Source: Symbiodinium natans
Lineage: Eukaryota > Sar > Dinophyceae > Suessiales > Symbiodiniaceae
Reading direction: 5' to 3'
NCBI GenBank assembly: GCA_905221605.1
Contig: CAJNDS010000031.1
Location: 186,734-250,733, forward strand
DNA: 64,000 nucleotides
Shown here: positions 53,033 to 62,771 of the stretch, one piece after another
Layout: every line of letters begins with the position of its first letter
How positions within the stretch are numbered: position 1 is the first letter of the stretch
Position numbers and translations under genes: made by a program
The notes under the pieces: model-generated
The model's input: only the letters and a program-made list of their open reading frames with translations
Database searches by the model: none
What the model was told of the DNA's origin: nothing

Positions 53033-53670
53033 TGTTTGAAACATGCCAGATACTCCATGTTTAGTCATGCGAAGACATGCGTTGGATGTTCAGTCATGCG
53101 AAGACATGCGTTGGATGCATGAATGGCTCAAGAACAAAAGAGTGTGAGCGCAAGGGGTCCCTTTAATCTTTGGGTTCTCCTTGGAGTTTCGAGGGACTTG
53201 ACATTGCTCTTCAGAGCTGAGCGACAAGCAGCTGCAGCAACAGCTTGCACATTCAGACATACTTGCAACTTCATTGCGTCAAGGAGCATCAAGAAGACCT
53301 TGTCGTTGCTGTATTTGTGTGCTGGCAGAAGCTGGCTGTTTTGGCGAGAGTTTCAGAGGACGACATTTGGGATTTGTTTGGAAAGAAGGTTGCAGCAGCA
53401 GCAGCACCAACAGCTGCAGCAGCAACACTTACTGCACGTGGGCATTGGCATTTCCATTTAACATCTCATTATCTCGACTCCATCATATAAACTTCATCTC
53501 GTTCTCCAGGTGGGACAAGACACGAAGGGTTGGGCTAACCTTAATCCCATCCTACTTGCTTGTCATCTGTTGTAGCCCAACACCCTACTGTTCAGGGCTT
53601 CAGGGCACCGGCCCCAGTGTAGGACCCTGTGTGGGATTGGTTGTGTGGTTTCCTCTGTTCCCTATTAGGT
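53033..53670 (+). repeat. 3' LTR-like repeat
   Basis: Begins TGTTTGAAACATGCC and shares about 590 bases with 47786-48374. It contains two copies of CATGCGAAGACATGCGTTGG (at about 53074 and 53095). Its right end is set where similarity to the other copy is interrupted (near CCTATTA). A terminal CA could not be identified with confidence. Confidence 0.6.
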
Positions 53671-53881
53671 TCAGGGTAGGCGAGAGGTCTCGTCAGGACT
53701 TGAAAGGCCTCGGGGGCCATGAACATAGATGAGGAGGGACTCCCATCTCCTTCGACCCCTCGAATAAGAGCCATCACATATCCCGATCATTTCAGTCCTG
53801 TGACCGACACCACAGGAAGTCCAGAGCCACTCCACATACCAGCACATCCTACGACACCAGCAGCACTCACACCCTTCCCGG
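53671..53881 (+). mobile_element. Start of another copia-type internal region
   Basis: Follows the LTR directly with GGTTCAGGGTAGGCGAGAGG and resembles 48974-49015. A Met at 53719 opens MNIDEEGLPSPSTPRIRAIT, then YPDHFSPVTDTTGSPEPLHI. The final 25 bases (53857-53881) are identical to 52006-52030 at the internal deletion junction. The frame continues to 54177 (SVRIGSLAKLRTERAGRVEV), but beyond 53881 no relation to the element is seen. Confidence 0.45.
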
Positions 53882-54194
53882 GTCATAACCGACACTCTGT
53901 AAAGATTTTTATTTTCAGAGGTCTAAGACTTGCTAGATTTGTTGGACGGTCGAAAAACGGGCATCGACAACAAAAGCTTTCTGGACAGGCCACATGTTTT
54001 GGTTTTTTGAGGTCTGTCAGAATTGGGAGTTTAGCCAAACTCCGGACAGAGCGAGCGGGAAGAGTGGAGGTAAGCGGACATGCGCTGGAGTGTTGGCTTG
54101 CCAAGTCTTTGTTTGCAGAAGTGCGAAAACTTGGCCTTGACGCCAAGAGCCTGGTTTTTGGCTGGCGTCGAATCTAATTCGATGAGAGCCGCAC

Positions 54195-54365
54195 GAAGAC
54201 CCTGAAGGGGCTCAAATGCGGCTTGGAGGGGGGGGTGGAGGCTTCAAGGGGGCTTCAAGGGGCTTTAAAGGGGAAGGTCAAGGTGGAGTTTGAAGAGGAG
54301 CTAGCTCAAAGAGGCTGAAAGGGGAGCTTAAAGGTTTGAGGGGGCTGAAGCCTTTTTTAAATTTA
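54195..54365. repeat. G-rich GGGGCTT(C/A)AAGGGG low-complexity DNA
   Basis: Short GGGGCTTCAAGGGG and GGGGCTTTAAAGGGG units, similar in style to 55.7-56.1 kb. Confidence 0.75.
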
Positions 54366-54429
54366 TCTTGAAGAGAGAGAAATCCATTTATTTTTTTGTC
54401 TCCTTGTTTTGTTTTTTGATTTCGTTCGA

Positions 54430-54905
54430 AAGTAGAGAAGTGAGACAAAGGGAGAGAAGGGAATTTATTTTAAATTCCGCCACTCGAATCTTTTTATATT
54501 TTTGTATTTTTTTTTGGATTTCATTTTTCGAAACCAGAAGTGAGACTGTAAACATACATTCCCTTTTCGAAGAGAAAGAAGGGAATGTATTTTTTTTCCA
54601 CCCCCCTCGAATCTTGCTATTTTTTGTATTTGTTTTTGGATTTCATTATTCGAAACCAGAGAAGTGAGATTCTAAACACACATTTCCCTTTACGAAGAGA
54701 AAGAAGGGAATGTATTCTAAATTCCACCCCCCTCGAATCTTGCTATATTTTTTGTACTTGTTTTTGGATTTCATTATTCGAAACCAGAGAATCTCTATTC
54801 ATTTCCTTTTACGACGAGAAAGAAGGGAATGTATTCTAAATTCCACCTCCCTCGAATCTTGTTTTGTTTTTGGATTTCATTCTTCGAAACCAGAGAAGTG
54901 AGACT
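54430..54905. repeat. 120-126 bp minisatellite, four copies
   Basis: TCGAATCTT begins units at about 54484, 54607, 54733 and 54853, giving spacings of 123, 126 and 120, all multiples of three. Each unit holds TTTTTGGATTTCATTNTTCG, then AAACCAGAGAAGTGAGA, then GAAGGGAATGTATT. Resulting frames encode SRT-FWISFFET-type repeats with no meaning that I can assign. Confidence 0.9.
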
Positions 54906-54984
54906 TCTTTAAAGGGGCGCTTAAGGGCAATTCCACCCCGCTCGCTTCTTCTTTTGTTTTTTGTGGGAGTAGAAAGTTCATAGC

Positions 54985-55255
54985 AGTGATGTGGCGCGGG
55001 GCTAAGCCGAAAACCCCATGTTTTGTTTCAGAGATGATTCATATGCTTCCACGCGAGCTTGCTCGGCAGAAAAAAAACGGGGAGGTTGGGGGGGGCAGCC
55101 CCCCATTTGCATAGCAGTGACGTGGCGCGGGGCTAAGCCGAGAACCCCAGGTTTTGTTTTGTTTTGTTTTGGACACATGCTTCCACGCGAGTTTGCCCGG
55201 CTTCAACAAGCGGGGGTGTTGGGGGGGGCGCAGCCCCCCCCATTTGCAAACACGA
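54985..55255. repeat. Dispersed G-rich repeat family, two copies
   Basis: Two copies of GTGACGTGGCGCGGGGCTAA, then ACCCCAGGTTTTG, ATGCTTCCACGCGAG and GGGGTTGGGGGGGGC-AGCCCCCC-ATTTGC. The G and C runs pair as a hairpin. Same family as 16384-16700, here with the fuller unit. Confidence 0.85.
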
Positions 55256-55261
55256 TGCTCG

Positions 55262-55695
55262 CATTAGGCCTTTTAAACTGCTGCCTACATCCTCCACAGA
55301 AGGCCCAGCAAGTATTAAGCCTCTTAAACGTCTTAAGCTGCTGCCCGAACCCTCCACAAAAGGCCCAGCAAGTATTAGGCCTCTTAAACTGTTGCCCAAA
55401 TCCTCCACAGAAGGCCCAGCAAGTATTACGCCTTTTAAGCTGCTGCCCAAACCCTCCACAAAAGGCCCCGCAAGTATCAGGCCTCTTAAACTGCTGCCTA
55501 AACCCTCCGCAAAACGCCCAGCAAGTATTCCGCCTTCTAAACTGCTGCCCAAACCCTCCAAAAAAGGCCCAACTATTAGGCCTCTTAAACTGCTGCTTAA
55601 ACCCTCCGCAGAGGCCCAGCAAGTATTACGCCTCTGTAATTGCTGCCCAAAGGCCCAGCACGTATTAGGTCCTTAAACTGCTGCCTAAACCCTCC
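55262..55695. repeat. 51-bp minisatellite, about eight copies
   Basis: CAGCAAGTATT recurs at about 55311, 55371 (a 9-base insertion before it), 55422, 55473, 55524, 55571 and 55622. Consensus: GGCCTCTTAAACTGCTGCCC, AAACCCTCCACAAAAGGCC, CAGCAAGTATTA. 51 is a multiple of three and the plus frame encodes a CPNPPQKAQQVLGLLNC repeat, but I see no evidence that it is translated. Confidence 0.92.
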
Positions 55696-55699
55696 ACAT

Positions 55700-56095
55700 C
55701 TGTGGGGCTTGGTTGTGGCTTCAGGGGGGAGCTTTAGAGGGGGCTGGGCTTAAACAGAGGGTTTTAAGGGGCTTAAAGGGGGGCTTTAAGGCTTAAAGGG
55801 GGGCTTTGAGGGGGGTCTTTAAAGGGGGGGCTTAAAGGGGGGCTTAAAGGGGGGCTTTAAGGGGGGGCTTAAGGGGGGGGCTTGAGGGGGGCTTAAGGGG
55901 GGCTTAAGGGGGGGCTTAAGGGGGGGCTTAAGGGGGGGCTTAAGGGGGCTTAAGCCCCCCCCCCCTCCCCCCCCCGAAGGGACCCCCTTTGCAGGGACCC
56001 CCTTTGCAGGGACCCCTTTGAAGGGGGGCTTAAGGGGGGCTTCAAGGGGGGCTTAAAGGGGGGCTTAAGCACCCCTTTGTCCAAAGGGGGGGGGC
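55700..56095. repeat. GGGGGGCTTAA satellite tract
   Basis: About 25 units of GGGGGGCTTAA or GGGGGGCTTTAA. One C-rich inverted patch (TTAAGCCCCCCCCCC) lies at 55948, and GGGACCCCCTTTGCA units at 55978-56015. Strong G-quadruplex and hairpin potential. Confidence 0.9.
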
Positions 56096-56097
56096 CC

Positions 56098-56265
56098 ATT
56101 CTCAGTAAAGTATACCATAGTATGCTAAAGCATGCTATAGCATACTGCCGTATACAATGGTCTACTATAGTATACTATGGTCTACTATGGAATACGATGG
56201 TATACGATTCGATTCGGAAAGCATGTTGCAGCATACTAGTATGCTATACTAGCGTGCTAGCCGCC
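56098..56265. repeat. TA-rich quasi-palindromic tract (GTATACTATGG type)
   Basis: Repeated TATACTATAG, TATGGTCTACTATGG and GCATACTAGTATGC units, many of which are self-complementary, ending GCTAGC near 56263. Confidence 0.8.
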
Positions 56266-56880
56266 ACCTGGCTTGAAATCATGTCAGAGTTAGGATAGCG
56301 GGGTTGAGGTCTTGTCTGGATTACATGGAGCTTGCGAGCTTGATGGGAGAAAGAGCATGCCATTCCGCACCAGTCAGGCGCAGTCAGGCGTAGACGGCGC
56401 TGTTCGACATGTCCTCGTTTGCACACAGTCATTCAGTGCTTTCCAGCAGTGTGTTTGCGTTGTGTGCGCTGATTGTTATTCGTGGTGTCGATATCAGACG
56501 AGCCATTTGGCACTCTGGAACAACATTCTCAGGCCTTCTGTCTTGTACCCCTACTGTATGGCTTCCGAGTCACGCAGCAGAATCGAACAACAGCATTATC
56601 ACATGGTCTCCGAACACCGTGTAGACCTTGTTCAGCCATGTGTTGTCGTGATGTGCCAGGCTTGTGCGTTTCCGCAGTGATGCAAGGCAACTTGGATGCG
56701 CCTTTCCGTTTCTCATTGCCATGCCAGGATTTTGGTCAGCTTCTCTGGCCATTGCACTCCGCCAACGGCCAGTGGACAACCGGTTGTGGCTGAGATCCAC
56801 GGTGCATTTGTTTTGCATGCACGTTTCGGAGTTTATGGTGACACGAAAGGTTACCCGTTACCCCTACAAGGCCTGACAGG
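56266..56880 (+). other. Upstream region of the amino-acid transporter
   Basis: Probably holds the promoter and N-terminal exon(s) of the transporter at 56881. Plus-strand frames such as LLWPLHSANGQWTTGC have no motif, and the start codon could not be identified. Confidence 0.35.
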
Positions 56881-59800
56881 GATTCACTTCGCCGTCGTCT
56901 GACGGGCCTGGATTTGACCATGATAGGTAGCCCAGCTGCACCTGTTTGCTTGGTTTCAGAAGCTGAGTTGAAGGATTGGTTTTCTTGTACTGTAGCCATT
57001 ATTTTTTTCTGCAATGCGTCCTGAGGTATTGGTGCCAGCATTGGTTCAGGTGGAATGTTCTATCAGCCGATGTGTGTTCAAGGTTGGCTATGCTTGCGTG
57101 GCTGCGGTGTCCAGGCATATTCGTCATTACTGGCGTTGCTGCTAGGCCAACAGGGCCTGGCGTGTGCAGCTTCCTTGCATTTCACTTGCCACCTGTTGCT
57201 CCACAGTGTCTTGTAGATCGACAAGACAGTACGCACACGTCTTCAATTATGGCCTGAGGTTGTTCGTTCCTCATGGCTGCGGTGAGTTGCTCCTTGGTGA
57301 CATTCCATATCATTGCATCGTGACCACGGCAGGAGGCATATGCCTCGCTAGATAGTGTTGGCAGGCATCTTCAGTGCTTTGTGTTATGCGGAGCTCGCCG
57401 CGCGTATACCAGTGCCCTCGGGCAGCACTTCAGGACATTCGCACTTTGGAGTTGAATTATGGCGCTTGTGTCGAACATGTTTTCCACAGGTCCGGCTCAG
57501 TATACCTCTACGCTTATGTTGCATTCGGCGAATTCTTTGCCGTACTCTTTGGGTTGCGACTTGGTTGGAATTTCCGACTATTGCGTGGCATGCCGACCTT
57601 CATTCTTGTGTTGTTGTTGCTGCACAAGATGGTGCAGGAATGTGTTGGTCGACTACCATGTCGGTGCTGCAATTTCGGTAGCATCCTGTGCCTCATACCT
57701 GCGCAAGACGCTCCCAAGCTAAATCATCTCGCATGTTGGGTGCACGGGCGTTCCCAGTGCCGGAAAAGCGTGAACCGTGTGAATGAACGGATTGGACAAA
57801 TTGCGCTGTAGCTCATGGGTGGGCTTTGTGACCGATTTCGAAACATAGGAGCAGCGAATCGCTCCGTTTATGATTCCAGACAGCTTCCAGGCTTCTGATG
57901 ATGTTTCCAAGCGTTTGGCTGCCAAGTACGCAGGCAGGTGCCAACACAGTCTGCTTGGCAAAGAGTAGCGGGTGTTCTCGAGCCCGATGGGGTGTTTTGG
58001 CCTTGGCAGGTTTTCTCGCTTGCTTTGGTGTGCATGCTGACAGGAACCTTCTCTGAAACAGCAGCGACATGTGGGTGTGTAAGTTGCTTGTTGCTTGCAC
58101 GAGCAGCGCGACCTCGTGCCGAGGTATCCTATCTGTTGGGGTGGAAAATGGGTTGAAGCGGGTGAATGGCTTGCTGGTCTTCAGAACCTCGACGGCAGGT
58201 GGTTCACGTCTCCCATCTCTGGTCCTATAGCACATAAAGTGGCAGAACGTCACCCATGTTAATGGATCGCTGCTTGTAGCCATCGAAGTGTGATAGTGAT
58301 GGGAGAAGATAGTTTGTTCTCTGATCATGCCTGCGGTGCGACACTGGTCTTGAGGCAAGGTGATAATTGTTTTGATGATCATTGGCATTGGTTCGACGAA
58401 GGCAGGACATACAGTGACTGGCTTTCGCTAGCAGCTGTTCTTGGCATCCCTGAAGGTTCACGCAGAGAATCTTTCTCCATTCTTCCCGTGGCTTTGTCGG
58501 CTTTGTGCGTCTTCGTGCTGTTGCACGTCCAGGGGCGGGAGTACATCGTGCCAAGGTGTGGATTCGGGCCAGTGGCCAGCATGTCAGATCCTTGGCACGT
58601 AGAACCGTGGCCATGTCTCGTCGTAGCAATGGGTTTCTCTGCAGGTCTGCAACGTGCTCTTTCTCGTTTATAGGACTGGAGCTGCACCATTACTCTTTTA
58701 TGCAAAGCTCTGCGTTGCTGTTGTTGACGTGCGCCGGTGGTGAACATGCAGGATTTGGAACTGTGACAAATGCTGCTGAAGAGTGCAAAAACCCTCAAAG
58801 GGATCTGCCGATTGGCATAACAGCTTCCCTGCTCATTTGCAGCTTGCACGCAAGGAGATGTGTAAGGAAGGGCATACTCAGTGGCGTACAGTCTCAGCAC
58901 AAGTCAGTCAGCCCATACGTCATATGTGTATGCCGAGTCCTGTGGTGGCGATTCCAACATGAGGTGCACTGCTGAACCTCGGCAGCAGCAATGCTGGAAC
59001 CCTCCTCCGACAACACTACGACACGCAGATTCACGCTCACAGTCTTTCAGCACAGGTACATAATCTTCTCGTTAGTGCTCGTGCTGCCCTTACTGCCAGC
59101 ATATGCAGCAAGCAAGGCACTATGAGGTTCGTGCTTCACTCGACTCAACTCGATGTCCATGCTCATCCTCAGCATACAGCGCCCAATCAGGTGGGCATCA
59201 TTCCATACACGGAGATAGACGAGGCAGGCACAGTTTTGTGTCTTCGTTGCCGCTCCATCAAACCTTGGATGCCATGTTCTACTCTTGTTGACCCTACGAG
59301 ACTACAATAGTCTACACCTGCATTCAAAAGGCTTAAAAACCTAGTAAAGTCGCTGTCAGGCGGCACCGGTGGAAGCAGCATTCAGCCCGCAGTACGCAAA
59401 CATCCCCTGGGTGCGATCCTGACCTCGCAAGCTTCAGTTTGGAGAGCCGGTGCAACCAGCTGAGGTCTGCATGCTTGTCAACTGGGGTGCCGTGATCGGT
59501 TTGTTTACGACGCTCGTGACGGGCATGTATTCGCAGGCGTTTTGATCATTCCTAAACTTGTGATGGGAAACTTGCATTTGACCCATTGGAAGGCTCGGAT
59601 GTACCTGGCAATGGCTCGAGATGTGCCTTGGCAGCTGAAGACCTTTGCCGCCTTTGCCAGTGAACCGACTCTAACCTGAAGCTTCAGGGTCTCTTCTTCT
59701 CACCTTTCGGCGGCTCCTCTGCAGATGAGAAAGCAGACCACAGCATTGCTACGGCATTCAGGTCAAGGTCAAGCTTTGTGTTCCGTGAAGTGTCAGGTCA

Positions 59801-60990
59801 GGTGTCCAGCTTTGGGACCCCCTTCAACGCTCAGATGCTTTGTGGGATTCTGGCAGCAGTGCTGGCAACTTGCCTTCCCGAGCCTCGTCTAACTTCATGA
59901 AGCTGCAGTCTCTGCGCTTCGTTTGTCATCTGCTGCTAGACGCTTGCCATGTCTTACCGAGATTTGTAGCGGCTTGTGCGGATCGGATGGTGTCGGCATG
60001 TCTGGACTTCACACTGCGAACATCAGGTGCAAGGCCTCGTTCTTTTCCTGAACATTGGCGTGTTGTTCTCCTACACAATCGCAGCTTGATCCCGGAGCAA
60101 GCATAAGGGGTAGTCCTGAGTTGAGAGTTTGGCGACGTCAAAGGGTCTTGAGACTGTACTTGCACATCCCTTCATTTGAGAGAGTTCTTTGGGAAAGCCG
60201 CTGGGGATGAGGTCTGTGCTGGGGTCTTGGTGCTTCGTGCGGATCATCCGGCACGGGCTGCCCGGTGGGCTGCCTTGCTGTCGCTGGGACGAGAGCAAAA
60301 GCAGAAAGTTCGACACAGTCTGAAGGCTGCTTTGTGTCCCGTTACTCGTGAGATAGTTAAAGCGTTCAAACCATGAGGACCTGTGCAGCCATATTGGCAT
60401 CTACAAGCTCCACCTTCATGCCCCGGGAACGCACTTGCTTTGAGGGTGTGGTTGTTGGCATGACGGCTGGGTTCTTCATACTCTGCATATGGAATGCCTC
60501 TTCATGTTCCCAAGTCTATCGCAGTGCTTCCCCTGTCAGTTTGCAGAGCTGGTGGGCTGTCAGCACTACGCTGATCTTTGCACTGGCTGCAGCCAGCCTG
60601 CAGTGCGTGCAGCATTGCAGTGTCATCACACGAGCGACATCGAACGCAGCATTTTCGGGTTCTTTTTGTTCCTTAGCTCAGGTGGCATTATGCTGGATTC
60701 CCTTCTTCCGGTACAATTACGCCCGACCGGAAACATTCGCTTGCCCTGGTTGCCCTGTCCTGCCTCTGCTTGGACTTACCATTAATGGCTACATGCTCTC
60801 TCAGTGCAGCAGCCTCAGTGTGGTCCACTGCACCTTTTGCCTCCATTCGCTTCTCCAGTATTTCCCCAGTTTTCGATTTTGGAGGCCACTGGCAGGCATG
60901 GCTCCGGCTCCTTGGCACCACCGTTCTGATCCTGGGAGGCTACGCCTTTCGGCTGTGGCGGGTGCTGAAAGCTCAAGGACTGGCATGCGG
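56881..60990 (+). CDS. Cationic amino-acid transporter (SLC7/CAT, APC superfamily), about 20 short exons
   Basis: Plus-strand exons follow the CAT order. 56881-56926: DSLRRRLTGLDLTMI. 57026-57049 (24 bases): GIGASIGSG. 57115-57159: IFVITGVAARPTGPG. From 57365: IFSALCYAELAARIPV. 57490-57567: SGSVYLYAYVAFGEFFAVLF. From 57638: NVLVDYHVGAAISVASCASY. About 58009: FSLALVCMLTG. 58751-58842: GFGTVTNAAEECKNPQRDLP, IGITASLLIC. From 59191: VGIIPYTEIDEA. To 59535: LVNWGAVIGLFTTLVTGMYS. From 59593: ARMYLAMARD. From 59816: TPFNAQMLCGILAAVLATCL. About 60053: NIGVLFSYTIAA. About 60211: VCAGVLVLRADHP. 60738 on: FACPGCPVLPLLGLTINGYM. 60874-60965: FGGHWQAWLRLLGTTVLILG. CATs carry Arg/Lys across membranes with 12-14 helices. 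GT, GC and one apparent GA donor occur. The exact start and some small exons are unresolved. Confidence 0.85.
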
Positions 60991-61165
60991 AGCAGCAGGT
61001 TTGATGTGGATTCGCTTGCATCCGTTCTCCCTAGGCCATTGTGCCTAGGCCTGTTGAATCCTGCCATATACGGTCTGTGATGAAGTATTGTGATGTGTGT
61101 TCTCCATGTTGTGCGTTCTGCAGGAGATGAGGACAACCGCGAATTGACCATGTCGTTGCCGACAG

Positions 61166-61551
61166 TTGGCATCGCTGCCCGATGAACTTTCAGATCTGAT
61201 CAGATTCCGTCGTTTCCTTTCATGCACTGTGCAAAGATGTGCAAAGACCACGCTTCGCATGGCCAGAACATTTCTTGCGCAGCAGTTGAAGCAGCGCGAG
61301 CAACACACAGGTTCTCTTATCGATATTGGCGCAAGCTCAAGAAGTTTGAGCTGCCTATCGGCTTGGAATCGGTTAAAATCGCATCGAGAAAGCTTGCAAA
61401 GCCTCAGGTCCAACATGCGGTACTCGTAGCAAAGATGCAGCTTGGTCTGGGGATTCAAGCTAAAGCATGCGCGCCCCATATATCGCAGTGCCCCACTCAA
61501 GTCTCTGGCTTGAAGCGCGCATCAGCCCTCAGCAGTGCTATGGCGTGCTGA
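61166..61551 (+). CDS. Hypothetical exon or small protein
   Basis: From about 61310 the plus strand reads FSYRYWRKLKKFELPIGLES, then KPQVQHAVLVAKMQLGLGIQ and a stop near 61551. Basic, helix-prone and protein-like. A 151-codon minus-strand frame overlaps and looks less natural (many Cys and Arg). It may be a small gene or a 3' exon following the transporter. No family is recognised. Confidence 0.3.
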
Positions 61552-61589
61552 GGTATCCTTCTCCTTCTCCTCCCCCTCCTTCCTCCTCT

Positions 61590-62140
61590 CACTGACTCAA
61601 TCATTCACCACTCACTTTCACTTTCACTCACATCGGCCCATCTGCCGCTTTCACTCATCTCATCATCTGCTGCTTGCACAGGTGCCGACTCACCCACACA
61701 GCACACACTCACTCTTTCACTCAGTCTCACGCACACTGTCTGCCGCTTGCACAGGTTCCGCTTGTGCTACCACGCACGGTCTCACGCACACACACAGCGT
61801 GCCGCTTGTGCTGGAGGTGCCGCTCGTGCTAGCAGGCGCAGCACTTGGGGGCCTCGATCGGTCCCGCGCAGGCGTGGGGGCTCGCTTCGCGTTGGCAGGC
61901 GCGGCGCAGGTGCCGTGTGTGCTAGCAGGCGCGCTTGCCGGATGACAAAAGAACCCGAAACTCTTGAATGCCCTCAAGCCCGAAGCTGTCGCCCTGAATC
62001 CCACGCCTGGACGCTAGCAAAAGTGCGGCGAAGGACACAGCTCGCACTCACTCACTCATTCACTCACTCACTCGCTACTCGCTCACTCACTCACTCGCTT
62101 ACTCCCTCACTCACTCACTCACTCACTCGTATTCACTGAT
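61590..62140. repeat. TCAC/CTCA-rich low-complexity DNA
   Basis: Runs of TCACTCAC and CACACA at 61590-61745 and 62040-62135. In between are GCGCAGG/GCTAGCAGGCGC-type repeats (61805-61940). No gene is recognised. Confidence 0.8.
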
Positions 62141-62199
62141 ACACTCTTTGCGAAAAGATGAAATACAACACACATGTAGGGTTATCCGGTCCTTCAATT

Positions 62200-62400
62200 G
62201 CTTCATTATTGCTTTGGCCCTCTTCGGGTTCAAGGCCAGGTTTGATAGCGGTTTAGGGCTTGGGTTATTTTGGGGGTTTTGGGGCCTGTGGGTTATTTAG
62301 GGAGTTTAGGCCTTTTGGGTTATTTTGGGGGTTTAGAGCTTTTGGGTAATTAGGGGGGTTTAAGGTTTTGGGTTATTAAGGGGGTTTAACGTTTTGGCCG
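62200..62400. repeat. Degenerate GGGTTATTTNGGGGGTTTAGG repeat
   Basis: Five to six copies of a roughly 30-base unit of GGGTTATT plus GGGGGTTTA, resembling decayed TTTAGGG telomere DNA. 62.4-62.7 kb holds no recognised feature. Confidence 0.7.
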
Positions 62401-62771
62401 AGTTGTTGCGGAATTTGCAAAATTTGCAGAACGTGGACCTGCAAGGCTTCGCCAAACCTGAGCACCGTTAAACAAACTCCCCTCACTAATGGTCGCCAAC
62501 GCGCCCTTTCTCCGCAACACCCGTAAATGCAGCTTCACGACTGAGGCTCGTGCCGTTTAAGTGGCTGCTGAGTTGTTGTGCTCGCTAGTCTTCACATTGA
62601 CGCACGCATGCCTCGTCTTTCAACATGAATTGGTGGACATGTTCATCTATAAACTTTCCGCAAGTATCTTTCGCTCAGGACTTGCAGTAGCCGCAACCCA
62701 TCCAGTTGTGGCGGGCATGTCCGGCCAAGCCGGTTTCATGTGTGCGGAGCTGCAGCTGTGACTGCTGCAGG

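Larger units (their letters stand above)
50970..53670 (+). mobile_element. Internally deleted Ty1/copia LTR retrotransposon
   Basis: Order on the plus strand: Gag-like region (50970-51570), Gag C-terminus with CCCH fingers (51539-52030), the end of reverse transcriptase and RNase H (52029-52697), a spacer, a polypurine tract GGAAAGGAGGAG at 53021-53032, and an LTR-like repeat starting TGTTTGAAACATGCC at 53033 and running to about 53670. Protease, integrase and nearly all of the reverse transcriptase are missing, so the copy cannot move by itself. Order and RNase H type place it in copia, not gypsy. Confidence 0.8.

Noticed and set aside
55018-55676. A 216-codon plus frame with a CPNPPQKAQQVLGLLNC repeat
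   Set aside because: It follows the 51-bp minisatellite through three frames on each strand; no start context, domain or splice evidence.
58290-58673. 127-codon plus frame inside the transporter gene as an independent gene
   Set aside because: It lies between transporter exons, and its parts (MGFSAG) fit the transporter; the rest looks like intron.
61045-61500. 151-codon minus-strand frame overlapping the end of the transporter
   Set aside because: Cys/Arg-rich and opposite to the transporter strand; the plus-strand reading of the same DNA is more protein-like.
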